64,000 nucleotides of DNA from Mucilaginibacter gotjawali (GCF_002355435.1 NZ_AP017313.1:3596001-3660000), one strand, 5' to 3'; positions 1-8,913 are shown, counted from the first letter of the stretch. Translations and numbers: made by a program. Notes: generated from the sequence alone by a model not told the origin.

Positions 1-1038
1 TCTGCGCCACGGCATCAATTGTTTTACCTTCGTGCCGTATGGTTACCAGGTTGGGGTTAGCCGGAAGATCACGATCCCACAGGTCATGGTGAATTACCTG
101 GTAATGCCAGATATATTTACCTGTGGCGGCATCCAGCGCGATAAGGCAATTGGCGAAAAGATCAGTGCCTTTACGGTGCGCCCCGTAAAAGTCGCCGCCA
201 ACTGAACCTGTCGGAATGTAAACAATGCCACGTTCTTCGTCGAGCGCCATCCCGCCCCAGTTATTGGCGGCGCCCAGTTTCTTCCAGGCTGTGCTGTCGG
301 GCCAGGTATTAAACCCATATTCTCCCGGGTGTGGAATGGTGTGAAAGATCCACCTGAGTTTGCCGGACATCACATCATAGGCCCGGATATGCCCAGGTGC
401 TGCATCTTCTGATTCATCAACCCGCGCACCCATAATAATCAAATCTTTATAAATAACGCCCGGGGTAGTGCCCGAAACATAGGAATTGACTTTCCGGCCA
501 AGGTCCTCGGTGAGGTCCAAATACCCCCCTTTGCCAAAACGTGTGATCGGCTGGCCGTTTTCCGCATCAATAGCAAAGGTTTTTTGCCCGACACTGTAAA
601 AAAGGCGTTTATTATCGCCGTTTTTATCCTCCCAATAGGTAACTCCCCTGCAAACTTTATAATAGGCCATCGGGTCATTCTTTTTGAGGTATCCAGGCTG
701 GCAGGGTCGAAAACCCATTTTTGTTCGCCTGTGGCGGCGTCCAAAGCAAATAACTTTAACTTCGGGCTGGTGCCATACAATATACCGTCAACCATTATTG
801 GGTTGCACTGGTTCTGGCTGCGGTTTGCGCTGTCTTTGTCAGCTGAACTATAGGTCCATGCAACTTTAAGCCGACTTACATTCTGAAGTGTGATCTGATT
901 GTTTGAGGAATACCTGTTGCCGTCTTTTGATCCGGCATAAGTGCTCCACCCGCTGTGCCCCGTCGATGAAATATGTTTTTTACAGGAATAAATAAGGCAT
1001 AACGCCCCCAGGAAGGATAAATAAGTTTGGGTTCTCAT
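1..1038 (-). pseudogene. PQQ-dependent dehydrogenase (beta-propeller), frameshifted, C-terminus outside window
   Basis: The N-terminus is a lipoprotein signal (lipobox near LIYSC). It is followed by the opening blade of a membrane-bound quinoprotein dehydrogenase (YAGSKDGNRYSSNNQI, then NVSRLKVAWTY and [18 protein letters not shown]). About 117 codons in, at the T5 run 681-685 on the + strand, the frame breaks. Restoring one base gives a continuous propeller reading ([20 protein letters not shown], later [20 protein letters not shown] and [15 protein letters not shown]) that runs off the window at position 1. Such enzymes oxidise sugars or alcohols in the periplasm with PQQ. I read it as a recent single-base deletion, or a sequencing error in a homopolymer. 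The family call is firm; the substrate is unknown. Confidence 0.8.
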
Positions 1039-1293
1039 AAATGAGTGTTTAGCATAACAGGGTTTACCCTATAAAACTAATCACAATCCATTGGAAATAA
1101 AAAAGAAAACCGGACTGAATTTATTATTATTATATAACTTTATCATAGTAAAAGCCAATTAATCAACCAAAACAATAAGCATTGACTGATAAAGTGCAGG
1201 TGCCCCCCTTTATTAACTGCTGTTATTCTCACTTGAACGTTGTAATCGAAAAAGGTCTATGTCCAATTAATTAGATAGTTAAATTTTACAAAT

Positions 1294-1992
1294 ATGAAAA
1301 CAAACGATCAAACCGGGTTAAATCAACGCCGTACATTTTTAAAGCAATTTGCAACAAGCGCTGCAGTGTTAAGTACAGGGATGCTTTCTGCACCTTTTAG
1401 TTTGGCGGCCGAAGGTATGTCTGCACAGGATATTTCAGATGCAGATGAATGGTTTAAACAGGTAAAGGGGAAACATAGGATAGTATTTGACGTTACAAAA
1501 CCTAACAGCATACTTCCTTTCGCATGGCCGCGGGTATTTTTACTCACCAACCAAAAGACAGGCTCATCTGAAAGTGAATGCGGCGTAGTGGTGATCTTGC
1601 GGCATGACGCTATTCCTTATGCTTTTGGGCACCAACTTTGGGAAAAGTATAAATTTGGCGAGTCATTTAAGATCAATAACGATGCAACAAAAGCTCCCGC
1701 TACACAAAATCCGTTCTGGGAGCCGAAAGCAGGAACTTTCAAGGTGCCGGGAGTGGGCGAAGTACAGATCGGGATAAACGAGTTACAATCAAGCGGCGTT
1801 ATGTTTTGTGCCTGTGATGTAGCCATAACGGTACACACCGCAGTGATAGCAGAAGCTACCAAACAGGATGCTGCAGCAATAAAACAGGAATGGCTGGCCA
1901 ATTTGTTACCAGGCGTGCAAGTAGTTCCCTCCGGCATTTGGGCCGTTGGCCGGGCACAGGAACACGGATGCACTTATTGCTTTGCAGGTTGA
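1294..1992 (+). CDS. Tat-exported DsrE-like protein
   Basis: The N-terminus carries a twin-arginine signal (QRRTFLK at residues 11-17, then a hydrophobic stretch and a SLAAEG cleavage-like site). The mature part of about 190 residues resembles the DsrE/DsrF sulfur-relay fold: a FDVTKP strand, VVVILRHDAIPYAF, INELQSSGVMFCACDVAITVH, and the closing VVPSGIWAVGRAQEHGCTYC. Four cysteines stand out, C172 and C174 (CxC) and C226 and C229 (CxxC). Family members in the cytosol pass sulfur on a cysteine, so an exported version may act in redox or sulfur chemistry in the periplasm. That role is inference. The gene stands alone, diverging from the quinoprotein pseudogene. Confidence 0.65.
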   Translation: MKTNDQTGLNQRRTFLKQFATSAAVLSTGMLSAPFSLAAEGMSAQDISDADEWFKQVKGKHRIVFDVTKPNSILPFAWPRVFLLTNQKTGSSESECGVVVILRHDAIPYAFGHQLWEKYKFGESFKINNDATKAPATQNPFWEPKAGTFKVPGVGEVQIGINELQSSGVMFCACDVAITVHTAVIAEATKQDAAAIKQEWLANLLPGVQVVPSGIWAVGRAQEHGCTYCFAG

Positions 1993-2154
1993 AAATAAAT
2001 TAAAGCCAAACAAATCGGAACCCCGACACACTTTACTATTTCTAACTAATTTTATTTCCGGGGCTGTTTGGTGTGTACATTCCGGCCGCTGGCTTTTTCA
2101 TAAACCGCCGGGTAATGGGAACATATAAAAATCCTGATAAAGCTTCTTGAGGGC

Positions 2155-2649
2155 CTATTTTGTAACCCCATACTTCTTTAAAATTGCGCTCTCATAACCA
2201 GGAAGGACAGCCATTATTCTCTTACTCTCATAAGCTGAAAATGAGGCGAACTTAAAGGCTTCGGCAGGGTATGCCTGGAAATTTTTCTTTAAATTATCAA
2301 TCTGGGGTTGTAATTCCTTTATTTTATCCTGGTATTTTTTTTCTATGGCGTTCCTTTCCTGCGAGTCAAGCTTTGATGTATCTGCGGCCAGCGCTTTCAT
2401 TTCATCCAGGTAAACTGTTATACATTCATCATACAGCGTACATACTTTTTTTTCATCAGCATCCGTAATATTTAAGGAGTCGATAACCGAATTGCTTTTT
2501 TTTGCGTTAGCGGTTACCGAACCGCTTGCTGCCGGCGACGCTGCAGTTGAACTGGCTGTTGAGCCTGAGCTGGCTTTTCCTTTGCATGCTGCAATAAAAA
2601 TACAAATGACTATTGCCACACAAAGTTTAAGATTGATTTGTGCTTTCAT
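2155..2649 (-). CDS. Small lipoprotein of unknown function
   Basis: I start this at the internal methionine MKAQINLKL rather than at the longest open frame. From here the protein begins with a textbook lipoprotein signal (hydrophobic VAIVICIFIAAC with Cys at the lipobox), then a low-complexity Ser/Ala linker. The rest, about 110 residues, is charged and probably helical (DEKKVCTLYDECITVYLDEM, then an acid/lysine-rich stretch ending PGYESAILKKYGVTK). No enzyme motif is visible. It is probably anchored in the outer membrane or facing the periplasm. It is monocistronic, downstream of and in the same direction as the aquaporin gene but separated from it by a terminator. Confidence 0.6.
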   Translation of the reverse strand: MKAQINLKLCVAIVICIFIAACKGKASSGSTASSTAASPAASGSVTANAKKSNSVIDSLNITDADEKKVCTLYDECITVYLDEMKALAADTSKLDSQERNAIEKKYQDKIKELQPQIDNLKKNFQAYPAEAFKFASFSAYESKRIMAVLPGYESAILKKYGVTK

Positions 2650-3030
2650 GTTTTTTGATTTGTGTTTGTTAATTATACGATTAAATATCTTTAACTGATT
2701 GCCCGCACACACCGGAAATATTGTGCGGACAAACGATCCTATCATGATTAAAAACGGCCGGAAAAACCCTTTTATAAAAATAACGATGCATTTATGTTGA
2801 TGCAAATTACAACTGTAAATCAAACTGTTACATCAATTTCAATAAGCATCAATCAAATATAAAATAAAAAATCTGCAATAGTCAATAGGATATTTTCCTT
2901 GTTTTAAAACAGGGCCGGCATCAATTTAGCGTGTTTGCATATAAGCAGCATGAAGCAAAAAGCCCCAGGCGTATAAGCAGGGGCTAAACACGGTATAACC
3001 GGAAATATTTATTTTATTAAACAAAAAAGA
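2650..3030. other. Intergenic spacer with a 5'-leader hairpin and aquaporin terminator
   Basis: This holds the upstream region of the small lipoprotein gene and the downstream region of the aquaporin gene. A 7-bp perfect inverted repeat (CCGCACA at 2703-2709, TGTGCGG at 2722-2728) lies about 55 bases ahead of the lipoprotein start and could be an operator or leader hairpin. The terminator near 2956-2985 is listed separately. No small ORF with a credible start was seen. Confidence 0.4.
2956..2985 (-). terminator. Rho-independent terminator of the aquaporin gene
   Basis: On the minus strand AGCCCC and GGGGCT form a 6-bp stem around a 13-nt loop, followed directly by TTTTG. It sits about 45 bases after the aquaporin stop codon. 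Confidence 0.75.
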
Positions 3031-3747
3031 TCATTTCTCTTCAAAGGCCACTTTATAAAACACAGCTGCTACTATCCCGCCAAGTATGGGCGCGACAATG
3101 AAGAGCCATAACTGGCCGAGCGCGTTGCCACCGGCAAATACGGCCGGACCCAGACTTCTGGCAGGATTCACCGAAGTCCCGGTGATGGGTATTAATACCA
3201 GGTGAATTAAAGTAAGAGATAAACCAATCGCCAGACCAGCCATTGCTGGATTTGCGCGTTTGGCCGTAGTTCCGAATATTATTAAAAGAAACAGGAAGGT
3301 AAAAACAGCTTCGCCTATAAATGCCGATTGTGTTGAATAATGGCCAAGATAATTAGCGCCCCAGCCATTGGCGCCAAGGGCATATTCGCCCATAGCAAAA
3401 GAAGCACGGCCTGAAGCCAGCAAATACAATACGCCCGATGCGGCAATGGCCCCGATACACTGGAAGATAACGTAACCAATTGTATCTTTAAAAGACAGCT
3501 TACCTGCTACCAGCATTGAAATAGAAATGGCAGGATTAATGTGACAGCCTGAAATTGGCCCGATAGTATACGCCATAACAACAACGCTTAGGCCAAAGGC
3601 AAGGGAAATACCCAATAACCCCACCCCAGATGGCGGAATATCAGTTGAATTAGCGCCCGCGATAACTGCTGCACCGCAGCCAAAAAGTACGAGACAGAAT
3701 GTGCCGATCAGTTCGGCCAGATACTTTGTAAGTGGTTTGGTTTCCAT
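3031..3747 (-). CDS. aqpZ: Aquaporin, AqpZ-type water channel
   Basis: A 238-residue MIP-family channel, about the length of E. coli AqpZ (231). Both half-helix signatures are present: NPA at residues 71-73 (GCHINPAIS) and NPA at 194-196 followed by Arg197 (SVNPARSLGP). His182, Thr191 and Arg197 keep the spacing of the AqpZ selectivity filter (H-9-T-6-R), which points to water rather than glycerol. The Phe partner is likely F51. Six hydrophobic segments fit the fold. The gene is monocistronic with its own terminator. The family is certain and the water preference is a good inference from the filter residues. Confidence 0.93.
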   Translation of the reverse strand: METKPLTKYLAELIGTFCLVLFGCGAAVIAGANSTDIPPSGVGLLGISLAFGLSVVVMAYTIGPISGCHINPAISISMLVAGKLSFKDTIGYVIFQCIGAIAASGVLYLLASGRASFAMGEYALGANGWGANYLGHYSTQSAFIGEAVFTFLFLLIIFGTTAKRANPAMAGLAIGLSLTLIHLVLIPITGTSVNPARSLGPAVFAGGNALGQLWLFIVAPILGGIVAAVFYKVAFEEK

Positions 3748-3964
3748 AATTAATTGAGAATTAAGGTTAAAAATTAATTAAATATATATAACTATCTGCG
3801 ATAAAAGGCAACCTTATTCCAAATAAAATACTGACTAAACATTGTGATAAAGTAGTTTGCTTTTGAATTATGGTTTTTAACAAGAAATAAAAAAAAACAC
3901 TAAATACCTGACAATCAGCGGCAGCTATTGATAAAACAAGTGATAGTATATGAATATCCTTTTT

Positions 3965-5197
3965 TTATGGTTTTTGCAATGGATTTAAATTCCAGGTGAC
4001 ACCGATAGCGACACCGGTTGATTGCAGGTGCACCTGGCTGTAGCCTAAATTACCGAGCGGCAGTTTTAAATAAGGCTGTACACTAATACCAAACTTTGAA
4101 TTCACCTGGTGCTCGTAGGTTGCATTAAGATTAAGTACTCCAAAAAAATATTTATGGATACCCGGTACCGTGTAATTTGAAGGCCCGGTTTCATAAGTAC
4201 CTGCATAGTTAAACTTATAACTTTCGTGCAGCATGATATAAGAGGACAGGCCGGTGCCTATTGAAACCTGGTTTTGATGCTTGTTGTAAACCTGGTAACC
4301 TATATTTAGCGGAATATCCAGCATACGGCAATCAGCAACTACATTTAAGGGCGTAACCGGGAATTGGTAAGGTGTATGATAATTACCAAACCCGGTTAAA
4401 TAGGGCTTTACGGAATAGATAGCACCCGTACTGATGGTTAATTTTTTTGATACCCCCGCTGAAAAAAGGAGTCCGACATTGGTACCTAATTTACTTTGCT
4501 GAAAGCCGCCCACCCCATTCAGGTCGGGGGCAGCCAGCACACTGAGTGCAAATTGAGGGCGATAGGATTGCTTAATCTGAGTTTTAACAGGTTTATTTTG
4601 GGGTTTCGATACTGTTCCGGTATCAGTTTTAACAGTAATGTTTGAGGCCGTCAATTCATTAGTTTGCGGCTTGCTTAAAGCCGGGGATTTTTTTTCAGCA
4701 ATGGCTTGTTTATTTGGTTGCGGATATACCTTGCTGTTATTTGACGAAGTATCAGCACTTACAATAGTTGGCCCCGACATCGTTTTGACCGGCAAGATTG
4801 ATATCGACTTACGGCCGCCTTTTTCACCTTTTGTTGTGATGGCAACAAAACTTTCAATACCCGGTGCTTTTTTTAATTGAGCAGGCCGCGGTTGACTGGG
4901 GGTGGCGGCGATGGCTTTATTTGTTTTTGGTCGCTCCTTTACAAGGTTAGCAACTGATGATTGGTTGCTTTTTTGTTCAGTGCGCTGTTGCCGTAACATC
5001 CACCAGCCGAAAAATAATAACAACAATGCCGCCACGCCGCTTAAAACCGGCATCCAATAAACGATTACACGTTTTTTCTTTGGTTTGTCCAGCATTTGTT
5101 CCAGCGCGCTCCAATCCTGTTCCTGGTAAGCGGCCGGCTCAACCGGGTCCTCCAGTTTGCGTTTAAACAGATCGTCTAATTCATTGTCCTTATTCAT
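3965..5197 (-). CDS. Anti-sigma-like membrane protein with C-terminal beta-barrel-like domain
   Basis: A 410-residue protein in three parts. The first 45 residues are acidic and cytoplasmic (DELDDLFKRKLEDP and EQDWSALEQML), as in anti-sigma partners of Bacteroidota ECF factors. A single membrane helix follows at about 49-68 (MPVLSGVAALLLLFFGWWML). Next comes a Lys/Ser/Thr/Pro-rich linker to about residue 215. The last 190 residues alternate like an outer-membrane PorT/OmpA-type barrel (FALSVLAAPDLNG, LFSAGVSKKLTISTGAIYS, FGISVQPYLKLPLG). The start overlaps the sigma gene stop by 4 bp (ATGA), so translation is probably coupled. The role as regulator of the sigma factor is inferred from order and domain layout. 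Confidence 0.75.
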   Translation of the reverse strand: MNKDNELDDLFKRKLEDPVEPAAYQEQDWSALEQMLDKPKKKRVIVYWMPVLSGVAALLLLFFGWWMLRQQRTEQKSNQSSVANLVKERPKTNKAIAATPSQPRPAQLKKAPGIESFVAITTKGEKGGRKSISILPVKTMSGPTIVSADTSSNNSKVYPQPNKQAIAEKKSPALSKPQTNELTASNITVKTDTGTVSKPQNKPVKTQIKQSYRPQFALSVLAAPDLNGVGGFQQSKLGTNVGLLFSAGVSKKLTISTGAIYSVKPYLTGFGNYHTPYQFPVTPLNVVADCRMLDIPLNIGYQVYNKHQNQVSIGTGLSSYIMLHESYKFNYAGTYETGPSNYTVPGIHKYFFGVLNLNATYEHQVNSKFGISVQPYLKLPLGNLGYSQVHLQSTGVAIGVTWNLNPLQKP

Positions 5198-5835
5198 TTT
5201 TTAAAACCTTTATTTAAAAACATGCGCAATGCATCATCCATTTTAATGAATGTGATGTGCGTATAATCCATGCCGCTGTTATAATTGGCGCTATTGGCGC
5301 GGCTGTCTGATTGCAGGATCATGTCTTTGAGTTTTTGCCTTGCCTTATACAAATTTGATTTTGAGGTACCCGTACTGATATGCAGCATTGCGGCGATCTC
5401 CTCATGCGAATAGCCTTCTATCGCAAAAAGATTGAAAACAGTGCGATAGGCGTGTGGTAAAGCCTGCACCATTTTTAACAGGTCCTCATAATTAAGATTC
5501 CTGTCGGGTAATTCTCCATCGCTCAGTTCGGCAGCCTGGTCGAGATCTTCATTAAAGGCCAGCTTGAGTTTGGAGCGGTAGAAATCGATGGAGGTATTGA
5601 TCATGATCCGGCCAAGCCATGCCTTAAACGGGAGCGCATCATTAAATTTACCGATCTTGCTAAACACTTTGAAAAAACCCAGGTTCGTTACTTCGGCAGC
5701 TTCATCCCTGTTACCGGCATAACGCAGGCATATACCCATAGCAAAGCCATAAAACGCCTTGTACAATTCTTTTTGGCATTTCCTGTCCTGTTTAATACAG
5801 CCTTTTATTAGTTCCTGTAAGTCTCCTTCTCCCAT
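5194..5835 (-). CDS. RNA polymerase ECF sigma factor (sigma-70 family)
   Basis: A 213-residue ECF-type sigma factor. Region 2 covers roughly residues 20-90 (CLRYAGNRDEAAEVTNLGFFKVF, then FKAWLGRIMINTSIDFYR). Region 4 with its helix-turn-helix is at about 125-175 (LPHAYRTVFNLFAIEGYSHEEIAAMLHISTGTSKSNLYKARQKL). It would direct polymerase to a small regulon, with activity held by the membrane protein encoded next. The C-terminal tail of about 35 residues after region 4 is longer than usual. The stop overlaps the start of the partner gene (TGA inside ATGA). No target promoter could be identified from the sequence. Confidence 0.9.
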   Translation of the reverse strand: MGEGDLQELIKGCIKQDRKCQKELYKAFYGFAMGICLRYAGNRDEAAEVTNLGFFKVFSKIGKFNDALPFKAWLGRIMINTSIDFYRSKLKLAFNEDLDQAAELSDGELPDRNLNYEDLLKMVQALPHAYRTVFNLFAIEGYSHEEIAAMLHISTGTSKSNLYKARQKLKDMILQSDSRANSANYNSGMDYTHITFIKMDDALRMFLNKGFKK

Positions 5836-6222
5836 TTGGGTGGCTTTTCTTTACCCGTTTAATTTGCTGCTCTTGCTATCCCGTCAATAAAATTACTAAA
5901 ATTAATTTTAATCAACCGGCATTAGCAATTGATGAGTCGATGTCGTTTAATTAAGCGGGATGCCTGTTCTTTCCAATCGTTTATTTCACCAGGTCAGCAA
6001 AAGTTCTATGCAGATGTGGGCATGGCGTTCATTTTGTAGCGTTGCGCTACAAGTGCTACAAGCGCTGAAAAAAAACGATAAAAAACTGATTATCAATAAT
6101 TTAAATATTGAAAAAAATATCACTGAGAAAATCTTGTCAGCAGTTTTTCACGCTTCGCTCCTGCCGGATATCCCGTTCAGCAAACGATGATGGGTTAAAA
6201 TCCGCTTGACAAAAAGAGAATA
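5836..6222. other. Intergenic spacer with a TTGTAGCG hairpin
   Basis: This lies between the sensor kinase 3' end and the sigma factor start, both leftward. It contains a perfect 8-bp inverted repeat around a 3-base loop (TTGTAGCG at 6034-6041, CGCTACAA at 6045-6052), followed by a second partial copy GTGCTACAAGCGCTG at 6053-6067. On neither strand is it followed by a clear T-run, so I do not call it a terminator. It could be a transcription-end hairpin or a protein site near the sigma gene promoter. Confidence 0.4.
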
Positions 6223-7524
6223 TTAATTAAAAATTATGCTGAATTCGGTTTGATGTTCGGCAACTGTCTTTAAAGAGAAATCAAAATTATGGTTGATCAG
6301 TATTTCGCGCACCAGGGTAAGCCCAATGCCCTGCCCGTCTTTTTTGGTGCTGAAAAATGGCGAAAAAAGATCGGAGGCATGTTGCCCGTCAATACCTGCG
6401 CCGGTATCGGCAATTACCAGGCTTCTATTGGCAGGCAAGCTGATAAAGCTTATTTTCCCTTTTTCGTTGATGGCCTCAATGGCATTTTTCACAATATTGA
6501 TCAGTACCTGCTCCATTTGCTGTGCGTCGGCATTGATCATAAAGGGACCCTCGGTCAGCCGGAATTCAAATTCAACCAGCTTCTCCCCTGCTTTAATTGC
6601 CATTAGCCGTGTAACGGAACCGATAAGCTGATGAAGATCAAGGGGCTTTTTGTTGGCAGCGGGCAGTTTTACCAGGTCGGCAAAGCCGCGCATAAAATGA
6701 TTCAGATTTTGATTGCGGTCTATCGCCACCTGTAAAGCGTCTTTTAATGTATCGTTCTTATTGCCCTCCCAAAGCTGGTGGGTTTTTAATGTTGATTGCA
6801 TTATAGAATTGACCGGCCCAATGGTATTATTCACTTCGTGCGCCATCATCCTGATCACCTTGCCATAAACATTCTTTTCGGCGGCCAGTATTTCAGTAGT
6901 CAGGTCTTCAATCATGATAAAATGCCTTGAGAAACCTCTGTCGATAAAATGCGATTTCTGGAGTTTATAGGTATTGATGCCATCGGGCTTAACTACCATC
7001 GCTTCGCCGGAGTTTAAGCGTTTTATTTGCAGCAGTAAGGGGTGCCTTAATTTATCCACAGGATACTTTAAAACATCGTCGGCACTAACACCGATGATCT
7101 GTAGGGCTTTGGGGTTAATCTGCTGTACATTATCATCATAATCAAGTATAATGATTCCGGTTGGGGACGTGAAAATGAGTTTTTCGAGAAAAAAATGCTG
7201 CTGTTCCTGCCGGGTTCGCTCGGTGCGCAATTCATCCATCATCTGGTTATACACTTCAATCAGCTGATCCATTTCGTGCTTGCCGGTAGAAAGGAATTTC
7301 ACATTAAAATCGCGGTCCTTAATTGCTTCTACCCCCTGCATTAATGTTTTTAGAGGGCGCAGCAATTGTAGATATAATTGCCAGGCGATGATCACCGAAA
7401 TGATGATAAATACTTCGGAAATGATAAAGTAGATCCTGTTTTGCGCAAAGATAAACCACGACAGCGTAAGGGCTACCAGGTGAAGGATAACAACAAACAG
7501 GATATATTTAGTCCTCAGCTTCAT
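6223..7524 (-). CDS. Sensor histidine kinase, NtrY/NtrB-like
   Basis: A 433-residue membrane sensor. Two membrane helices with almost no periplasmic loop occupy about residues 7-50. A HAMP linker (50-105) and a PAS domain (about 115-215, LIFTSPTGIIILDYDD) come next. The dimerisation helix has the phospho-acceptor His near residue 229 (MMAHEVNNTIGPV), and the ATPase domain has its N box (VLINIVKNAIEAI), DTGAGID and GQGIGLTLVREI. The short loop suggests it senses a membrane or cytoplasmic cue. It overlaps the response-regulator gene by 17 bp and is the last gene of the efflux block, so it most likely controls that pump through the adjacent regulator. Confidence 0.9.
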   Translation of the reverse strand: MKLRTKYILFVVILHLVALTLSWFIFAQNRIYFIISEVFIIISVIIAWQLYLQLLRPLKTLMQGVEAIKDRDFNVKFLSTGKHEMDQLIEVYNQMMDELRTERTRQEQQHFFLEKLIFTSPTGIIILDYDDNVQQINPKALQIIGVSADDVLKYPVDKLRHPLLLQIKRLNSGEAMVVKPDGINTYKLQKSHFIDRGFSRHFIMIEDLTTEILAAEKNVYGKVIRMMAHEVNNTIGPVNSIMQSTLKTHQLWEGNKNDTLKDALQVAIDRNQNLNHFMRGFADLVKLPAANKKPLDLHQLIGSVTRLMAIKAGEKLVEFEFRLTEGPFMINADAQQMEQVLINIVKNAIEAINEKGKISFISLPANRSLVIADTGAGIDGQHASDLFSPFFSTKKDGQGIGLTLVREILINHNFDFSLKTVAEHQTEFSIIFN

Positions 7525-8881
7525 CGTAAGGGATTTGGTATTTATCCAGGCGCCTGTAAAGGGCGCTGCGGGTAAGCCCCAAAGATACAGCCGCTTTTGA
7601 TATTTTGTTTTTGTGATATTCCATTGCCCGTTTAATCATTTCAACCTCCACTTCCTCCAGCGTTAATGTGCCGATACCCGGCAACTGCATATTGCCTTTT
7701 TTTACGGGCGAAAGTTCAAATTGCGAGCGGAAATCTTCAGCGGTAAGCTCGTCGTTTTTACTGACAAGTATTGTTCTTTCCACCAGGTTTTTTAATTGGC
7801 GGATATTGCCGGGAAGCGGCAATTGCTGCAGCCATTTGATGGCAGCAGGTGCTACCGAAAGTCTCGGACGGTTATAGATCTCTTTTAAATTATCTATAAA
7901 AAAATTCACCAGCAGCGGGATGTCCTTTGGCCGGTCGCGCAGGGCGGGCAAATAAATGGTAATGAGGTTGATGCGGTATAACAGGTCCTCCCTGAAGGTG
8001 GACCTGTTTACCATATCATTCAGGTTTTTATTTGTGGCGCAAACTACCCGAACATCCACCGTTTTGGTGCGGCTGTTGCCTAAAACCTCGTAGGTCCTGT
8101 CCTGCAATACCCTTAGTAACTTTACCTGGCTGCTGCCGTCAAGGTCGCCTATCTCATCCAAAAAAATAGTTCCCTTATTGGCCAGTTCAAAACGGCCGGC
8201 CCTGTCAAAACGGGCATCGGTAAACGCCCCCCGCACATGGCCAAACATTTCGCTTTCAAACAGGGAGGTAGAAATACCCCCCAGGTTTACTTTAACAAAG
8301 GGTTTACTTTTGCGGAGGCTGTTTTGGTGGATAGCTTCGGCAATCAGTTCTTTTCCGGTACCGCTCTCGCCCATGATCAGGACTGAAGCGTCGGTAGTTG
8401 CTACCCGGCCAATCGTCTCCAGGATCTCCAGCATTTTCGCATCCTCGCCAATGATATGCTGAAAATTATACGTTTTATCCAACTGTTTACGCGTATGATG
8501 GGCTGCTTTTTTGCCGCGCAGGTCGAGCATTGTCTTGACGGACTGTAACAAATGATCGTTGTTCCATGGTTTATTGATAAAATCATTGGCGCCTGCTTTC
8601 ATGCCCTGCACGGCCAGTTCGATACTTGCCCAGCCCGTTATCAGGATAATAGGGATCTGCGCATTGATCTGCCTGATCTTGCCCAGGATCTCCATCCCTT
8701 CTTTACCGGAGGTATCATTAGAGAAATTCAGGTCGAGGATGATGAGTTCAGGTTCATCTTTTTTGATAAACCTGATGGCCTCTGCCGGTGTCATACAATC
8801 CGCAGCGTCATAACCCTCGCCTTTTAATAACAAAAGCAGGGATGTTCTTACAGCGATATCGTCATCAATGATCAGTATCAT
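7508..8881 (-). CDS. Sigma-54-dependent response regulator, NtrC family
   Basis: A 457-residue activator with three domains. The receiver (1-120) has Asp50 as phospho-acceptor (LIILDLNFSND) and acidic residues at the start (IIDDD). The AAA+ domain has a Walker A GESGTGKE near 170, the sigma-54-contacting GAFTDA loop near 218, and a Walker B GTIFLDEIGDL. The C-terminal Fis-type helix-turn-helix spans about 415-455 (KISKAAVSLGLTRSALYRRL). With an intact GAFT loop it should activate sigma-54 promoters, and a good match to one lies in front of the efflux operon at 14997-15011. It is co-encoded with the sensor kinase and downstream of the pump genes. Confidence 0.93.
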   Translation of the reverse strand: MILIIDDDIAVRTSLLLLLKGEGYDAADCMTPAEAIRFIKKDEPELIILDLNFSNDTSGKEGMEILGKIRQINAQIPIILITGWASIELAVQGMKAGANDFINKPWNNDHLLQSVKTMLDLRGKKAAHHTRKQLDKTYNFQHIIGEDAKMLEILETIGRVATTDASVLIMGESGTGKELIAEAIHQNSLRKSKPFVKVNLGGISTSLFESEMFGHVRGAFTDARFDRAGRFELANKGTIFLDEIGDLDGSSQVKLLRVLQDRTYEVLGNSRTKTVDVRVVCATNKNLNDMVNRSTFREDLLYRINLITIYLPALRDRPKDIPLLVNFFIDNLKEIYNRPRLSVAPAAIKWLQQLPLPGNIRQLKNLVERTILVSKNDELTAEDFRSQFELSPVKKGNMQLPGIGTLTLEEVEVEMIKRAMEYHKNKISKAAVSLGLTRSALYRRLDKYQIPYDEAED

Positions 8882-8898
8882 AATTTATACAAGTATAA

Positions 8899-8913
8899 GC
8901 AAATGCTGTACCG
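8899..8913 (-). promoter_or_regulatory. Possible sigma-54 promoter of the regulator-kinase pair
   Basis: The minus strand reads CGGTACAGCATTTGC, with GG and GC separated as in the -24/-12 consensus (TGGCAC-N5-TTGC). The first base is C instead of T. It would place the transcript start only about six bases ahead of the regulator ATG, unusually close, so this is tentative. If real, the regulator could be autoactivated. Confidence 0.35.

Noticed and set aside
681..690. Programmed frameshift at the A5 run of the PQQ dehydrogenase
   Set aside because: The run CAAAAAG does not match a standard slippery heptamer such as A-AAA-AAG, and no stimulatory hairpin is visible behind it, so a plain deletion is simpler.
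2650..2823. Longer N-terminus for the small lipoprotein (start at 2823)
   Set aside because: The added 58 residues have no signal or conserved feature, whereas the start at 2649 gives a perfect lipoprotein signal.
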